This document shows positions 1 through 8,918 of a stretch of DNA of 64,000 bases, piece by piece. The DNA lies in the NCBI RefSeq assembly GCF_000745855.1, contig NZ_KN050766.1:28932-92931 (forward strand), in the 5' to 3' direction. Made by a program: the position numbers and the translations under genes. Below the pieces are notes generated by a model. That model was not told the origin of the DNA and made no database searches. It was given only the letters and a program-made list of their open reading frames with translations. Position 1 is the stretch's first letter; the number at the start of each line of letters is the position of its first letter. Source of the DNA: Xenophilus azovorans DSM 13620 (GTDB lineage: Bacteria; Pseudomonadota; Gammaproteobacteria; Burkholderiales; Burkholderiaceae_C).

Positions 1-87
1 GGTGTGGGGATGGTCCCGATGCTCCACGATGGGGCGCCGCCTAAGCTGCCGAGAGACCAACGACTCCCTTACTACTTCCTCGCCGCC

Positions 88-1122
88 ATGCTCACACGTC
101 GCACCTTCACTTCCATGGCCACCGCATCGGCAGCGCTCGTCGCGGCCCCCGCGCTGCGCGCGCAGGCCAAGCTGGAGAAGACGAAGGTCTCCATCGCCGT
201 CGGCGGCAAGGCCGCCTTCTACTACCTGCCGCTGACCATCACCGAGCAGCTCGGCTACTTCAAGGCGGAGGGGCTGGACGTCGAGATCTCCGACTTCGCC
301 GGCGGCTCGCGCGCGCTGCAGGCGGTGGTGGGTGGCTCGGCCGACGTGTGCTCGGGCGCCTTCGAGCACACCATCAACCTGCAGGCCAAGAACCAGTTCT
401 TCCAGTCCTTCGTGCTGCAGGGCCGCGCGCCGCAGATCGCGGTGGGCGTGTCGACCAAGAACATGCCGGCCTACCAGTCGATCGCCGACCTGCGCGGCAA
501 GAAGATCGGCGTGTCGGCGCCCGGCTCGTCCACCAACATGGTGGCCAACCTGGTGCTCTCGCGCGGCGGCCTGAAGGCGTCGGACGTGAGCTACGTGGGT
601 GTGGGCGTGGCTGCCGGCGCGCTCACCGCGCTGCGCTCGGGCCAGATCGACGCCATCAGCAACACCGACCCGGTGATGACCATGCTGGAGCAGAAGGGCG
701 ACGTGAAGATCATCAGCGACACGCGCACGCTCAAGGGCACGCAGGATGTCTTCGGCGGCCCGATGCCCGCCGCCTGCCTGTACGCGCCGATGGACTTCGT
801 GGGCAAGCACCCCAACACCTGCCAGGCGCTGGCCAACGCCATCGTGCGCGCGCTCAAGTGGCTGCAGACGGCCGGCCCCGGCGACATCATCAAGACCGTA
901 CCCGAGGCCTACCTGCTGGGCGACCGGGCGCTGTACCTGGCCTCGTTCGACAAGGTGCGCGAGTCCATCTCCACCGACGGCATCGTGCCGGAGGCCGGGC
1001 CGAAGACGGCGCTGACCGCCATCACCAGTTTCGACGCCAGCGTCAAGGCCGAGCGCATCGACCTCTCGAAGATCTACACCAACGACTTCGCCCGCCGCGC
1101 CAAGGAGCGCTTCAAGGCCTGA
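88..1122 (+). CDS. ABC transporter substrate-binding protein, SsuA/TauA/NMT1 type
   Basis: This is the periplasmic solute-binding protein of an importer of the nitrate/sulfonate/taurine class; the substrate cannot be read from sequence. It has 344 residues. The first 26 form a signal peptide with a twin-arginine-like LTRRTFTSM start and an ALRAQA cleavage region. An upstream in-frame start would add 28 residues in front of the signal peptide, so it was rejected. The mature part begins with the typical VSIAVGGKAAFYYLPLTI stretch and a YFKAEGLDVEI motif. An ATPase and a permease follow on the same strand, completing a three-gene importer. A short GC-rich hairpin lies just after the stop and could lower expression of the downstream genes relative to the binding protein. 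Confidence 0.85.
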   Translation: MLTRRTFTSMATASAALVAAPALRAQAKLEKTKVSIAVGGKAAFYYLPLTITEQLGYFKAEGLDVEISDFAGGSRALQAVVGGSADVCSGAFEHTINLQAKNQFFQSFVLQGRAPQIAVGVSTKNMPAYQSIADLRGKKIGVSAPGSSTNMVANLVLSRGGLKASDVSYVGVGVAAGALTALRSGQIDAISNTDPVMTMLEQKGDVKIISDTRTLKGTQDVFGGPMPAACLYAPMDFVGKHPNTCQALANAIVRALKWLQTAGPGDIIKTVPEAYLLGDRALYLASFDKVRESISTDGIVPEAGPKTALTAITSFDASVKAERIDLSKIYTNDFARRAKERFKA

Positions 1123-1155
1123 AGTCGGGGCCGCCGCCCGCCTTGCTACATCCGC

Positions 1156-1184
1156 GCCCGGCCCCCGTGCCGGGCGTGTTCTTT
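1156..1184 (+). terminator. hairpin between binding protein and ATPase
   Basis: A 7-bp stem (GCCCGGC/GCCGGGC) with a six-base loop is followed by GTGTTCTTTT. It may act as a weak terminator or mRNA stabiliser that leaves the binding protein in excess. The T tract is imperfect. Confidence 0.35.
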
Positions 1185-1202
1185 TCCCGACCGCCGCCCG
1201 CC

Positions 1203-2093
1203 ATGGCCGACCACGCCCTCGAACTGCTCGACATCACCTGCACGTTCCGCGCGCGCGACGACGCACGCCAGCGCTACACCGCCGTGGCCGACACCACGCT
1301 GTGCGTGGCCGCCGGCGAGTTCGTCTCCGTCGTCGGGCCCACGGGCTGCGGCAAGTCCACGCTGCTGAACGTGGCGGCGGGGCTGCTGGAACCATCCGCC
1401 GGCAGCGTGCGCGTGTTCGGCCGGCCGCTGGCCGGCATCAATGCGCGGGCCGGCTACATGTTCCAGTCCGAGGCGCTGATGCCCTGGCGCAGCGCGCTGG
1501 CCAACGTGATGGTCGGCCTGCAGTACCGCGGCATGGCGGAGGCCGAGGCGCGTGCGCAGGCGACCCAGTGGCTGGCGCGCGTGGGCCTGGCCGGCTTCGA
1601 GGACCGCTATCCGCACCAGCTCTCGGGCGGCATGCGCAAGCGCACGGCGCTGGCGCAGACGCTGGCGCTGGACCCGGACATCATCCTCATGGACGAGCCC
1701 TTCAGCGCGCTGGACGTGCAGACGCGCCAGCTGATGGAGAACGAGGTGCTCGACCTGTGGGCAGGCGGCGAAGGGCGCCGGGCCGCCCCAAGCCCGGAGC
1801 GCACCCCCTTGGGGGGTGGGCACGCAGTGCCCGGGGGCCGGGGACGCAAGGCGGTGCTGTTCATCACGCACGACCTGGACGAGGCCATCGCCATGAGCGA
1901 CCGGGTGGTGGTGCTGTCGGCCGGGCCGGCCACGCACCCGATCGGCGAGTTCGTCATCGACCTGCCCCGGCCGCGCGACGTGGCGGAGGTGCGCATGCAC
2001 CCGCGCTTCGTCGAGCTGCACTCGCAGATCTGGGGCGTGCTGCGCGACGAGGTGCTCAAGGGCTACGCGCAGCAGTTGCAGAAGGCGGCATGA
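1203..2093 (+). CDS. ABC transporter ATP-binding protein with an in-frame repeat insertion
   Basis: This is the ATPase of the upstream importer (296 residues, cytoplasmic face). Walker A GPTGCGKST lies at residues 45-53, the LSGGM signature near 140, Walker B IILMDEP near 160 and the H-loop FITHD near 220. Between the D-loop region and the H-loop, about 25 extra residues (roughly 190-214, Arg/Gly/Pro-rich) interrupt what is normally a short LW..RKAVLF link. The DNA coding for them matches a GC-rich repeat seen elsewhere in this window, so the insert is probably a mobile repeat that kept the frame. The core motifs are intact, so function is plausible but not certain. The stop overlaps the permease start (ATGA). 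Confidence 0.88.
   Translation: MADHALELLDITCTFRARDDARQRYTAVADTTLCVAAGEFVSVVGPTGCGKSTLLNVAAGLLEPSAGSVRVFGRPLAGINARAGYMFQSEALMPWRSALANVMVGLQYRGMAEAEARAQATQWLARVGLAGFEDRYPHQLSGGMRKRTALAQTLALDPDIILMDEPFSALDVQTRQLMENEVLDLWAGGEGRRAAPSPERTPLGGGHAVPGGRGRKAVLFITHDLDEAIAMSDRVVVLSAGPATHPIGEFVIDLPRPRDVAEVRMHPRFVELHSQIWGVLRDEVLKGYAQQLQKAA
1777..1840 (+). repeat. dispersed repeat family B, copy 1, inside a CDS
   Basis: It starts GCCGGGCCGCCCCAAG and continues to a CCCCCTTGGGGGG palindrome. It shares this layout with the copies near 21.1 kb and 36.0 kb. It lies wholly within the ATPase gene and is read in frame. Confidence 0.65.
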
Positions 2094-2929
2094 CCATGAA
2101 GCTCGGGCTGAACGAACGCAATGCGCGCTGGTGGCAACTGCTGCTGCTGGTCGTGCTGCTGGTGGCATGGCATGCCGTCTCGCGCGACGAGAAGGTCGCC
2201 TTCTTCCTGGCCGAACCGATCAAGGTGGCGGGCCGCATCTGGAGCTGGTTCCTGCCCTTCGACGTGCCGGCCAACGCGCTCTTCCCCGACGGGCTGCCCG
2301 GCAACGCCGACATCTACCGGCACCTGGGCGTGACGCTGCTGGAAACGGTGCTCGCCTTTGCCATCGGCACGGTGCTGGGCCTGGCCTGCGGCCTGTGGCT
2401 GGCGCTGGCGCCCACGGCCAGCCTGATCCTCGACCCGTACATCAAGGCCGCCAACTCGATGCCGCGGGTGATCCTGGCGCCGATCTTCGCGCTGTGGTTC
2501 GGCCTGGGCATCTGGAGCAAGGTGGCGCTGGCGGTGACGCTGGTGTTCTTCATCGTGTTCTTCAACGTCTACCAGGGCGTGCGCGAGGTCAGCCCCGTGG
2601 TGCTGGCCAATGCGCGCATGCTGGGCGCGAACCAGCGCCAGTTGCTGCGCACGGTGTACCTGCCCAGTGCCACGAGCTGGGTCTTCTCCAGCCTGCACAC
2701 CTCGGTGGGGCTGGCCTTCGTGGGCGCGGTGGTGGGCGAGTACCTGGGCTCGGCGCGCGGCGTCGGCTACCTGATCCTGCAGGCGGAGGGCACTTTCGAT
2801 GTCAACACCGTGTTCGCCGGTATCGCGGTGCTCACGGCCTTCGCGCTGGCGCTGGACGGCCTGGTCGGCGCGATCGAGCGTCGCCTGATGAAGTGGCAGC
2901 CCCGAAGCGGCGAGACCGAGAAGCTCTGA
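2090..2929 (+). CDS. ABC transporter permease, SsuC/TauC type
   Basis: This is the inner-membrane permease (279 residues) of the nitrate/sulfonate/taurine-class importer. A first membrane span (WQLLLLVVLLVAWHAV) is followed by a long periplasmic loop and then the BPD transport domain. The EAA loop region near residue 180 reads NARMLGANQRQLLRTVYLPSA, the contact point for the ATPase. The start ATGACCATG overlaps the stop of the ATPase; a second ATG two codons later is equally usable. The gene ends exactly where the convergent DUF924 gene ends, with no spacer. Confidence 0.87.
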   Translation: MTMKLGLNERNARWWQLLLLVVLLVAWHAVSRDEKVAFFLAEPIKVAGRIWSWFLPFDVPANALFPDGLPGNADIYRHLGVTLLETVLAFAIGTVLGLACGLWLALAPTASLILDPYIKAANSMPRVILAPIFALWFGLGIWSKVALAVTLVFFIVFFNVYQGVREVSPVVLANARMLGANQRQLLRTVYLPSATSWVFSSLHTSVGLAFVGAVVGEYLGSARGVGYLILQAEGTFDVNTVFAGIAVLTAFALALDGLVGAIERRLMKWQPRSGETEKL

Positions 2930-3484
2930 TCAGCCGGCAAAGCCGCCCTGGTCCAGGAAGGCCTGCTCCTCAGCGGTTGTCGCGCGCCCCAGCAGCGCGT
3001 TGCGGTGCGGGAAGCGGCCGAAGCGCCGGATGATGTCCCGGTGGCCCCGGGCGTGCTCGGCCGACTCGGCACCCAGCGCCGTGTGCAGCGCCAGCGAGCG
3101 GTCCTGGTCGGCCATCGCCTCCGAGTGGGTGAAGGGCAGGTAGCAGAACAGGCGCAGCGTGGGGTCGACCTGCCTGTCGAAGCCGCGCTCCACCAGGCGG
3201 GCGGCGAAGTGCCGCGCCAGCGGGTCGGTGGCGTACATGTGGCCGGTGCCGCGGAAGGCGTTGCGCGGGTACTGGTCGAGCAGCAGGACCAGGGCGAGGG
3301 CGCTGTCGGCCGAGGCATCGGCCCAGGCGTCGAGCGCGCGCCGGGCGGCGGCGAAGTGCGCCTCGTGGAAGCGCTCGCGGAAGCGCCGGTCGAAGGCCTC
3401 GTCCTTGCGGAACCAGGCGGCAGGGCCCGCTTCGAGCCAGAAGCGCAGTACCTCGCGCGGGTCGTGCACGGCGTCTGCAGCCAT
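2930..3484 (-). CDS. DUF924 family protein
   Basis: This is a 184-residue soluble protein of the DUF924 family (TPR-like helical fold, function unknown). The family's typical opening DPREVLRFWLEAGPAAWFRK is present, as are LLLDQYPRNAFRGT near residue 60 and the LRLFCYLPFTHSE segment. Its ATG overlaps the stop of the upstream antiporter gene (ATGA), so the two are probably cotranscribed and translationally coupled. No catalytic residues are established for the family. Confidence 0.85.
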   Translation of the reverse strand: MAADAVHDPREVLRFWLEAGPAAWFRKDEAFDRRFRERFHEAHFAAARRALDAWADASADSALALVLLLDQYPRNAFRGTGHMYATDPLARHFAARLVERGFDRQVDPTLRLFCYLPFTHSEAMADQDRSLALHTALGAESAEHARGHRDIIRRFGRFPHRNALLGRATTAEEQAFLDQGGFAG

Positions 3485-5241
3485 CAGCGTTGTCCTTTCT
3501 GCTCGGCGTTGCCCAGGATGAGCGCCCGCCCGGCGAAGATGCCGCCGGTGGCCTCCACGTCGAAGCGTTCCGCGTCGCGGCGGCGCACGTCCTCGATCAG
3601 CTCGTCGGCCTCGGTCTGCGTGGCGCCGACGGCGACCACCGCCTCGCGGCCGAAGCGCATGGCGGACTCGAAGGTCTCGCGGATCTGGAAGTCCACCTCG
3701 GCCTTGAGCAGTTCGTGCGCGTGCTCGCGGTCGAAGGCGCGCACCAGCAGCTTGGCATGGGGGAACTCGTGCTTGACCAGTTCCGCGATGCGCGTGGCCG
3801 CGGCCTTGTCGTCGATGCACACCAGGATGGCCCGTGCGCTGTGCGCGCCGGCGGCATGCAGCACGTCGGCGCGGCTGCCGTCGCCGTAGTAGACCTTGAA
3901 GCCGTAGTCGGCCGCGTCGCGGATCACCTGCGTGTCCACGTCGATGATGCTGAGGCTGGCGCCGCGCGCCAGCACGCCCTGGCTGGCGATCTGGCCGAAG
4001 CGGCCGAAGCCGATGATGAGCACGCTGCCGCACAGGCCGCGCGCTTCCTCCACGCCGTCCATGGACACGACGGGCCGGGCCAGGCGCTTGTGCACCAGCA
4101 CCACCAGCGGCGTGAGCGCCATCGACAGCACCACGATGGCCGTCATGTTGGCGTTGACCACGGTGTCGATGACGCCCGCTGACAGGGCCGAGCCGAACAG
4201 CACGAAAGCGAACTCGCCGCCCTGCGCCATCAGCACCGCGCGGTCCAGCGCGTCGGCGTGCGAGCTTCTCGCCAGCCGCGCCACGCCGTAGATGCACAGC
4301 GCCTTGACCACCATCATCGACAGCACGCCCGCCACGATGAGCGGCCAGTTGCGCGCCACCACGCCCAGATCCAGCGACATGCCCACGCCGAGAAAGAAGA
4401 GGCCCAGCAGCAGGCCGCGGAAGGGCTCGACGTCGGCCTCGAGCTGGTGGCGGAAGGTGGATTCGGACAGCAGCACGCCGGCCAGGAAGGCACCCATCGC
4501 CATCGACAGGCCGCCCAGCTGCATCAGCAGGGCGGCGCCCAGCACCACCAGCAGCGCCGCAGCGGTCATGACCTCGCGCGCCTTGGCGTTCGCCAGGATG
4601 CGGAAGAGGGGGTTGAGCAGCCAGACGCCCGCCGCCACCAGCGCGGCCAGCGAGGCGGCGGCGATGCCGATGGCGGCCCAGCGCGAGGGCGAGACCGCCT
4701 CGGCCACCGCGCTGGGCGGCGCCAGGAAGGCGACGACCGCCAGCAGCGGGACGATCAGCAGGTCCTCGAACAGCAGGATGGCGACGATCTTCTGGCCACG
4801 CGGCTGGGCGATGTCGCCGCGCTCGCCCAGCAGCTGCATGACGATGGCGGTGGAAGTGAGCACGAAGCCCATCGCGCTGACGAAGGACACCGGCAGCGAA
4901 AAGCCGAAGGCGACGCCCACGCCGGTGAGCAGCAGGCCGCACACCACCACCTGCAGGCTGCCCAGGCCGAAGATCGCGCGCCGCAGGTTCCACAGGTGCG
5001 AGGGCCGCATCTCCAGCCCGATGACGAACAGGAACATCACCACGCCGAGCTCGGCCGTGTGCAGGATGGCCTGCGGTTCGCTGAACAGGCCCAGGCCGAA
5101 GGGGCCGATGACCAGCCCCGCCGCCAGGTAGCCGAGCACCGAGCCCAGCCCCAGGCGCTTGAACAGCGGCACTGCCACCACCGCGGCCCCGAGGAGGGTG
5201 ACGACCTTGATCAGCTCGCCTGCACTGCCTTCTGCTGCCAT
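3484..5241 (-). CDS. CPA2 cation/proton antiporter with RCK (TrkA-N) domain, KefB/KefC-like
   Basis: This is a monovalent cation:proton antiporter-2 family protein of 585 residues. An N-terminal Na/H exchanger domain of about 12 membrane spans (roughly residues 5-385) contains a GYLAAGLVIGPFGLG opening. A cytosolic nucleotide-binding TrkA-N/RCK domain from about residue 400 carries the Rossmann motif LIIGFGRFGQ. Family knowledge suggests K+/H+ efflux or pH homeostasis gated by NAD(H) or a thiol ligand. No separate KefG/KefF partner is next to it. The downstream DUF924 gene overlaps by 1 bp of the stop codon. Confidence 0.85.
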   Translation of the reverse strand: MAAEGSAGELIKVVTLLGAAVVAVPLFKRLGLGSVLGYLAAGLVIGPFGLGLFSEPQAILHTAELGVVMFLFVIGLEMRPSHLWNLRRAIFGLGSLQVVVCGLLLTGVGVAFGFSLPVSFVSAMGFVLTSTAIVMQLLGERGDIAQPRGQKIVAILLFEDLLIVPLLAVVAFLAPPSAVAEAVSPSRWAAIGIAAASLAALVAAGVWLLNPLFRILANAKAREVMTAAALLVVLGAALLMQLGGLSMAMGAFLAGVLLSESTFRHQLEADVEPFRGLLLGLFFLGVGMSLDLGVVARNWPLIVAGVLSMMVVKALCIYGVARLARSSHADALDRAVLMAQGGEFAFVLFGSALSAGVIDTVVNANMTAIVVLSMALTPLVVLVHKRLARPVVSMDGVEEARGLCGSVLIIGFGRFGQIASQGVLARGASLSIIDVDTQVIRDAADYGFKVYYGDGSRADVLHAAGAHSARAILVCIDDKAAATRIAELVKHEFPHAKLLVRAFDREHAHELLKAEVDFQIRETFESAMRFGREAVVAVGATQTEADELIEDVRRRDAERFDVEATGGIFAGRALILGNAEQKGQR

Positions 5242-5273
5242 GGGGCCTCCCTGCCTCCGGACGTGGATGGATG

Positions 5274-5296
5274 GCCGGCGGCCGGCAGCCGCCGGC
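5274..5296. terminator. perfect GC hairpin downstream of mltD
   Basis: A perfect 9-bp stem (GCCGGCGGC/GCCGCCGGC) with a 5-base loop sits in the short gap after the mltD stop and before the antiporter start. There is no T tract, so it may be only a partial terminator. Confidence 0.35.
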
Positions 5297-5303
5297 GCGG
5301 CGT

Positions 5304-6893
5304 TCAGCGCTTCTTCTTGCTCGGAGTGCCGCCGCGGGCCTGGCGCACCGGCTGCTTGCTGGCCGCCTTGCGCGTCGACGTGCCCGCCGTGGCCTTGGCG
5401 ACGCCGCCGCCGCGCTTGCCGGTGACGACGGCATGCTTGCCGCCGGCCCGCGTGGCACGGGTGCCGCTGCCCACGCGCGCCGTGCTGGCGGCGCGCACCG
5501 GCAGGTATACGACCACCTGGTAGCCGCGCTTGAAGGTGTGGCCGGTGCCCACGTCGTTCCACTGCGCGACGCTGGAGGGGCTCAGCCGGTAGCGGCGCGC
5601 GATGCTGGCCACCGTGTCGCGCCGGCCGGCCTTGACGGTGGTGCGGCGCGTGACGACCTCGGGCTCGAAGCTCAGGTGCCCCGTCTCGGCCACGACGGCG
5701 GCCACGTCTTCCTGCACGCGTGCGCTGCGCGGCACGATGAGCGTGGAGCCGGTCTTGATCAGCATGCGCGGCGGGATGTTGTTCATCGCACGCAGGTCCG
5801 ATTCGCTCATGCCGGTGCGCTGGGCCGCGTCGGCCGCCGTCATCGTCGTGGGCACGGTCCAGGCGGTCCAGCTCGCGTACTGGCCCTGGCTGTAGGCGTC
5901 GAAGTTGCGCTGGAAGACGGCGGCGTTGTCCCAAGGCAGCAGGATCTCGGTCTTGCCGCCGGCGGCCAGCAGCACCGGCTTGTGCGCGGCGGGATTGAGG
6001 GCGCGGAAGTCCTCCACCCGCACGTCGGCCAGCTTGGCGGCCAGCTCCACGTCCAGGTCGCGCGTGAGCGCCACGGTCTGGAAGTAGGGGTGGTTGGAGA
6101 TGTAGGGCAGCTCCACGCCGAACTTCTGCGGGGCGGCCACGATGTTCTTCACGGCCTGCAGCTTGGGCACGTAGTAGCGCGTCTCGTCCGGCATCCGGAT
6201 GTCGGTGTAGCCGGCGGGCAGGCCGGCCTTCTGGTTGCGCGCGATGGCGCGGCCCACGTTGCCCTCGCCCCAGTTGTAGGCGGCCAGGGCCAGGTGCCAG
6301 TCGCCGAACATGCCGTAGAGCTTCTGCAGGTAGTCCAGCGCGGCGCGGGTGGAGGCGACCACGTCGCGCCGGTCGTCGCGGAAGATGTTCTGCTTGAGGT
6401 CGTAGTCGGTGCCGGTGGCGGGCATGAACTGCCACATGCCCGCCGCCCGCGCGCTGGAGACGGCCTGCGGGTTGAAGGCGCTCTCGATGTAGGGCAGCAG
6501 CGCCAGCTCGGTGGGCATGCCGCGGCGCTCCAGCTCCTCGACGATGTGGAAGATGTACTTGTTGGAGCGGTCCACCATGCGCTGGATGTAGTCGGGCCGG
6601 GTGGCGTACCACTGCTCGCGGTCGCGCACCAGGTCGCTGTCCAGGTCGGGCATCTTGAAGCCGCGGCGGATGCGGTCCCACATGTCCGTCGGCGGCGCCA
6701 GCGTGACGACGCTGCGCGCGCTGCCGCCGGCCCGGCCGGCGGCGATGGGCGACAGGCTGCCGTCGGGGTAGACCGAGGGGCCGCTGGCGGTGGTGCTGGA
6801 AGAAGGAGAGGAGGACGAAGAGGAGGGAGAGGTGCTTGCGCAGCCTGTGAGGAACAGGGCGCTTGCCAGGAAGGCGGCAAGGAGGAGTCTCAT
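5304..6893 (-). CDS. mltD: membrane-bound lytic murein transglycosylase D with two LysM domains
   Basis: This periplasmic lipoprotein cleaves peptidoglycan glycan strands by lytic transglycosylation. It has 529 residues. The lipoprotein signal ends at LFLTGC with the lipidated Cys at 18. A Ser-rich low-complexity linker (residues 19-40) follows. The SLT domain carries the catalytic Glu in PYIESAFNP and the GMWQFMPATG motif. Two LysM repeats lie in the second half (TAWTVPTTMTAADAA and TTVKAGRRDTVASIARRY regions), and the C-terminal tail is strongly basic. The start overlaps the gloB stop (ATGA); an in-frame ATG 18 bp upstream inside gloB would lengthen the signal slightly. Confidence 0.92.
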   Translation of the reverse strand: MRLLLAAFLASALFLTGCASTSPSSSSSSPSSSTTASGPSVYPDGSLSPIAAGRAGGSARSVVTLAPPTDMWDRIRRGFKMPDLDSDLVRDREQWYATRPDYIQRMVDRSNKYIFHIVEELERRGMPTELALLPYIESAFNPQAVSSARAAGMWQFMPATGTDYDLKQNIFRDDRRDVVASTRAALDYLQKLYGMFGDWHLALAAYNWGEGNVGRAIARNQKAGLPAGYTDIRMPDETRYYVPKLQAVKNIVAAPQKFGVELPYISNHPYFQTVALTRDLDVELAAKLADVRVEDFRALNPAAHKPVLLAAGGKTEILLPWDNAAVFQRNFDAYSQGQYASWTAWTVPTTMTAADAAQRTGMSESDLRAMNNIPPRMLIKTGSTLIVPRSARVQEDVAAVVAETGHLSFEPEVVTRRTTVKAGRRDTVASIARRYRLSPSSVAQWNDVGTGHTFKRGYQVVVYLPVRAASTARVGSGTRATRAGGKHAVVTGKRGGGVAKATAGTSTRKAASKQPVRQARGGTPSKKKR

Positions 6894-7672
6894 CGGAAGT
6901 CGTTTTTCCATTGGCGCAGCGCGGCGAAGACGGCGACCTCGTCCGCATCGGCGGACAGGTGGGCGTGCCGTTGGACGGCGGCGCTGACGGTGGGTTCGCG
7001 GCTGCGAAGGAAGGGGTTGATGAGGCGCTCGGTCGACAGCTCGGCAGGCAGCGTGGGCTGGCCGCGCTCGCGCAGCGTTTCGCAGCGCGCGGCGTAGTCG
7101 GCCAGCGCGCCGTTGCTCGGCTCGACGGCCCGGGCGAAGCGCAGGTTGGACAGCGTGTACTCGTGGGCGCAGCACACGCGCGTGCTGCCGGGCAGCGCCG
7201 CCAGCGCGTCGAGCGAATGCAGCATCTGCTGCGGCGTGCCCTCGAACAGGCGGCCGCAGCCGCCGGAGAAGAGCGTGTCGCCGCAGAAGAGCAGCGGCGC
7301 CTGGCTGTCCGTGGCCGGCAGGTGATAGGCGATGTGCCCCGCCGTGTGGCCGGGCACGTCGATGACCTCGAAGCGCAGGCCGAGCACCTCGGCCACGTCG
7401 CCCTGCGCGAGCGGCGTGAAGGGCTGCGGGATGCGCTCGTGCGCCGGGCCGTAGACCGCGGCGCCGGTGGCCTCGCGCAGCGCGTCCACGCCGCCGGTGT
7501 GATCGGCGTGGTGGTGCGTGACTAGAATCGCCGCCAACCTCAGGTCGGGCCGCGACGCCAGGGCATCGAACACCGGTTTGGCATCGCCCGGATCGACCAC
7601 GATCGCGTGTGCCCCGACCTGCAGCATCCAGATGTAGTTGTCGGCAAAAGCGGGCAACGGAACGAGGGTCAT
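6890..7672 (-). CDS. gloB: hydroxyacylglutathione hydrolase (glyoxalase II)
   Basis: This enzyme hydrolyses S-D-lactoylglutathione to D-lactate and glutathione, the second step of methylglyoxal detoxification. It has 260 residues, the usual length. The metallo-beta-lactamase motif [10 protein letters not shown] binds the dinuclear metal centre. Further ligands lie in [15 protein letters not shown] and the CCAHEYTL segment. The ATG shares a CATG with the ATG of the divergent methyltransferase gene, so each gene's promoter must lie within the other's coding region. mltD follows with a 4-bp overlap. Confidence 0.95.
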   Translation of the reverse strand: MTLVPLPAFADNYIWMLQVGAHAIVVDPGDAKPVFDALASRPDLRLAAILVTHHHADHTGGVDALREATGAAVYGPAHERIPQPFTPLAQGDVAEVLGLRFEVIDVPGHTAGHIAYHLPATDSQAPLLFCGDTLFSGGCGRLFEGTPQQMLHSLDALAALPGSTRVCCAHEYTLSNLRFARAVEPSNGALADYAARCETLRERGQPTLPAELSTERLINPFLRSREPTVSAAVQRHAHLSADADEVAVFAALRQWKNDFR

Positions 7673-8459
7673 GAGCGACCGAATTATAGGTTTGCAGGCG
7701 TGGTTCGAGACCCCTGCAGGACGTCACCTGAGCGCGTGGGAAGCAGCGCAGTTCGACGAGGCGGTGGCCGACATCTTCGGGTATCACGCGTTGCAGCTGG
7801 GCCTGCCCGAGCTGCCGGCGCTGCGCGCCAACCGCATGCCGCACCGCTGGCTGGCCGCGCCCGACGAGGGCTGCCCCAAGGCGGCGCTGGTGTGCGATTT
7901 CACCGCGCTGCCATTCCCGGCCGGCAGCCTGGACCTGCTGGCGCTGCCGCATGCGCTCGAGCTCAGCCCCGACCCGCACGCCACGCTGCGCGAGGTCGAG
8001 CGCGTGCTGGTGCCCGAGGGCCGCGTGGTGATCTGCGGCCTGAACCCGGCCAGCCTGTGGGGCCTGCGCCAGCGCCGCGCGCGGCTGTACCGGCGGCTGG
8101 GCTTCGGCGAGCTGTACCTGCCGACGCAGGGAGAGTTCATCGGCTACTGGCGCATGCGCGACTGGCTGCGGCTGCTCGGCTTCGAGGTCGAGTCCAGCCG
8201 CTTCGGGCTGTACCGGCCGGCGGTGCGCAGCCAGGCCTGGCTGGACCGCTGGCGCTGGATCGACCGCCTGGGCGAGCGCTGGTGGCCGATCTTCGGCGCG
8301 GCCTATTTCATTGTCGCCGTCAAGCGCGTGCGCGGCATGCGCCTGCTGCCCGCGGACTGGCGGCGCAAGAACCCCATCGCGACGGCGCCGGTGCCGCTGG
8401 CCGGCCGCGCGCACCGCGGCCTCGTCGCGATCGAAGAAGAGAAGAAGCACCTGCCTTGA
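7671..8459 (+). CDS. SAM-dependent methyltransferase (class I)
   Basis: This is a 262-residue class I SAM methyltransferase. Motifs visible include [20 protein letters not shown] (acidic-loop and post-II region) and [21 protein letters not shown], as in the UbiE/BioC type. The GxGxG motif I is degenerate. Substrate is unknown. A start 33 bp upstream is possible, but GAGGGTC before this ATG fits a Shine-Dalgarno sequence. The gene sits head to head with gloB and overlaps rnhA at a TTGA junction, a grouping that is conserved in related betaproteobacteria as far as I recall. Confidence 0.8.
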   Translation: MSDRIIGLQAWFETPAGRHLSAWEAAQFDEAVADIFGYHALQLGLPELPALRANRMPHRWLAAPDEGCPKAALVCDFTALPFPAGSLDLLALPHALELSPDPHATLREVERVLVPEGRVVICGLNPASLWGLRQRRARLYRRLGFGELYLPTQGEFIGYWRMRDWLRLLGFEVESSRFGLYRPAVRSQAWLDRWRWIDRLGERWWPIFGAAYFIVAVKRVRGMRLLPADWRRKNPIATAPVPLAGRAHRGLVAIEEEKKHLP

Positions 8460-8905
8460 ACGAAGTCATCATCTACACCGACGGCGCCTGCAAGGGCAAC
8501 CCCGGCCCCGGCGGCTGGGGCGCCTGGCTGAAATCCGGCGCCAGCGAGAAAGAGCTGTTCGGCGGCGAGCTGAACACCACCAACAACCGCATGGAACTGA
8601 CGGCCGTGATCGAGGGCCTGGCCGCGCTCAAGCGACCGTGCAGGGTGGTGCTCTACCTGGACAGCCAGTACGTGCGCCAGGGCATCACCGAGTGGATCCG
8701 CGGCTGGAAGGCCAAGGGCTGGATCACCTCGACCAAGCAGCCCGTCAAGAACGTGGAGCTGTGGAAGCGCCTGGACGACCTGGTGGCCAACCACGGGCAC
8801 CAGATCGAGTGGCGCTGGGTCAAGGGCCATTCGGGCGACCCGGGCAACGAGCGCGCAGACGCGCTGGCCAACAAGGGCGTGCTGCACGCGCAGGGGCGGC
8901 TGTAG
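8456..8905 (+). CDS. rnhA: ribonuclease HI
   Basis: This enzyme degrades the RNA strand of RNA:DNA hybrids. It has 149 residues. The active-site acidic residues are visible in order: Asp in [12 protein letters not shown], Glu in [11 protein letters not shown], Asp in YLDSQYV and Asp in GNERADALA. The basic protrusion ([12 protein letters not shown]) of the HI type is present. It starts with TTG, overlapping the stop of the methyltransferase, because no ATG fits the domain start. A hairpin spans its end and that of the convergent mobA. Confidence 0.95.
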   Translation: MNEVIIYTDGACKGNPGPGGWGAWLKSGASEKELFGGELNTTNNRMELTAVIEGLAALKRPCRVVLYLDSQYVRQGITEWIRGWKAKGWITSTKQPVKNVELWKRLDDLVANHGHQIEWRWVKGHSGDPGNERADALANKGVLHAQGRL

Positions 8906-8918
8906 CGTCTCAGCCGCC
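8895..8918. terminator. bidirectional hairpin between rnhA and mobA
   Basis: A perfect 8-bp inverted repeat (GGCGGCTG/CAGCCGCC) bridges the ends of two convergent genes. It has no T tract; a role as a shared terminator is inferred from position. Confidence 0.4.

Noticed and set aside
348..2093. A long reading frame spanning the binding protein and ATPase genes as one protein
   Set aside because: Its first part is a frame shadow of the binding protein with Arg/Gly-rich noise; the real ATPase begins at the ATG before its domain.
6790..6850. Ser/Glu-rich simple-sequence tract near the mltD start as a possible phase-variable repeat
   Set aside because: It codes for a Ser-rich linker with mixed codons, not a perfect short tandem repeat, so slippage is unlikely.
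5304..8450. A 1,000-residue minus-strand frame covering mltD, gloB and the methyltransferase
   Set aside because: Only the mltD part has protein-like sequence and motifs; the rest is the opposite or shifted frame of known genes, a high-GC artefact.
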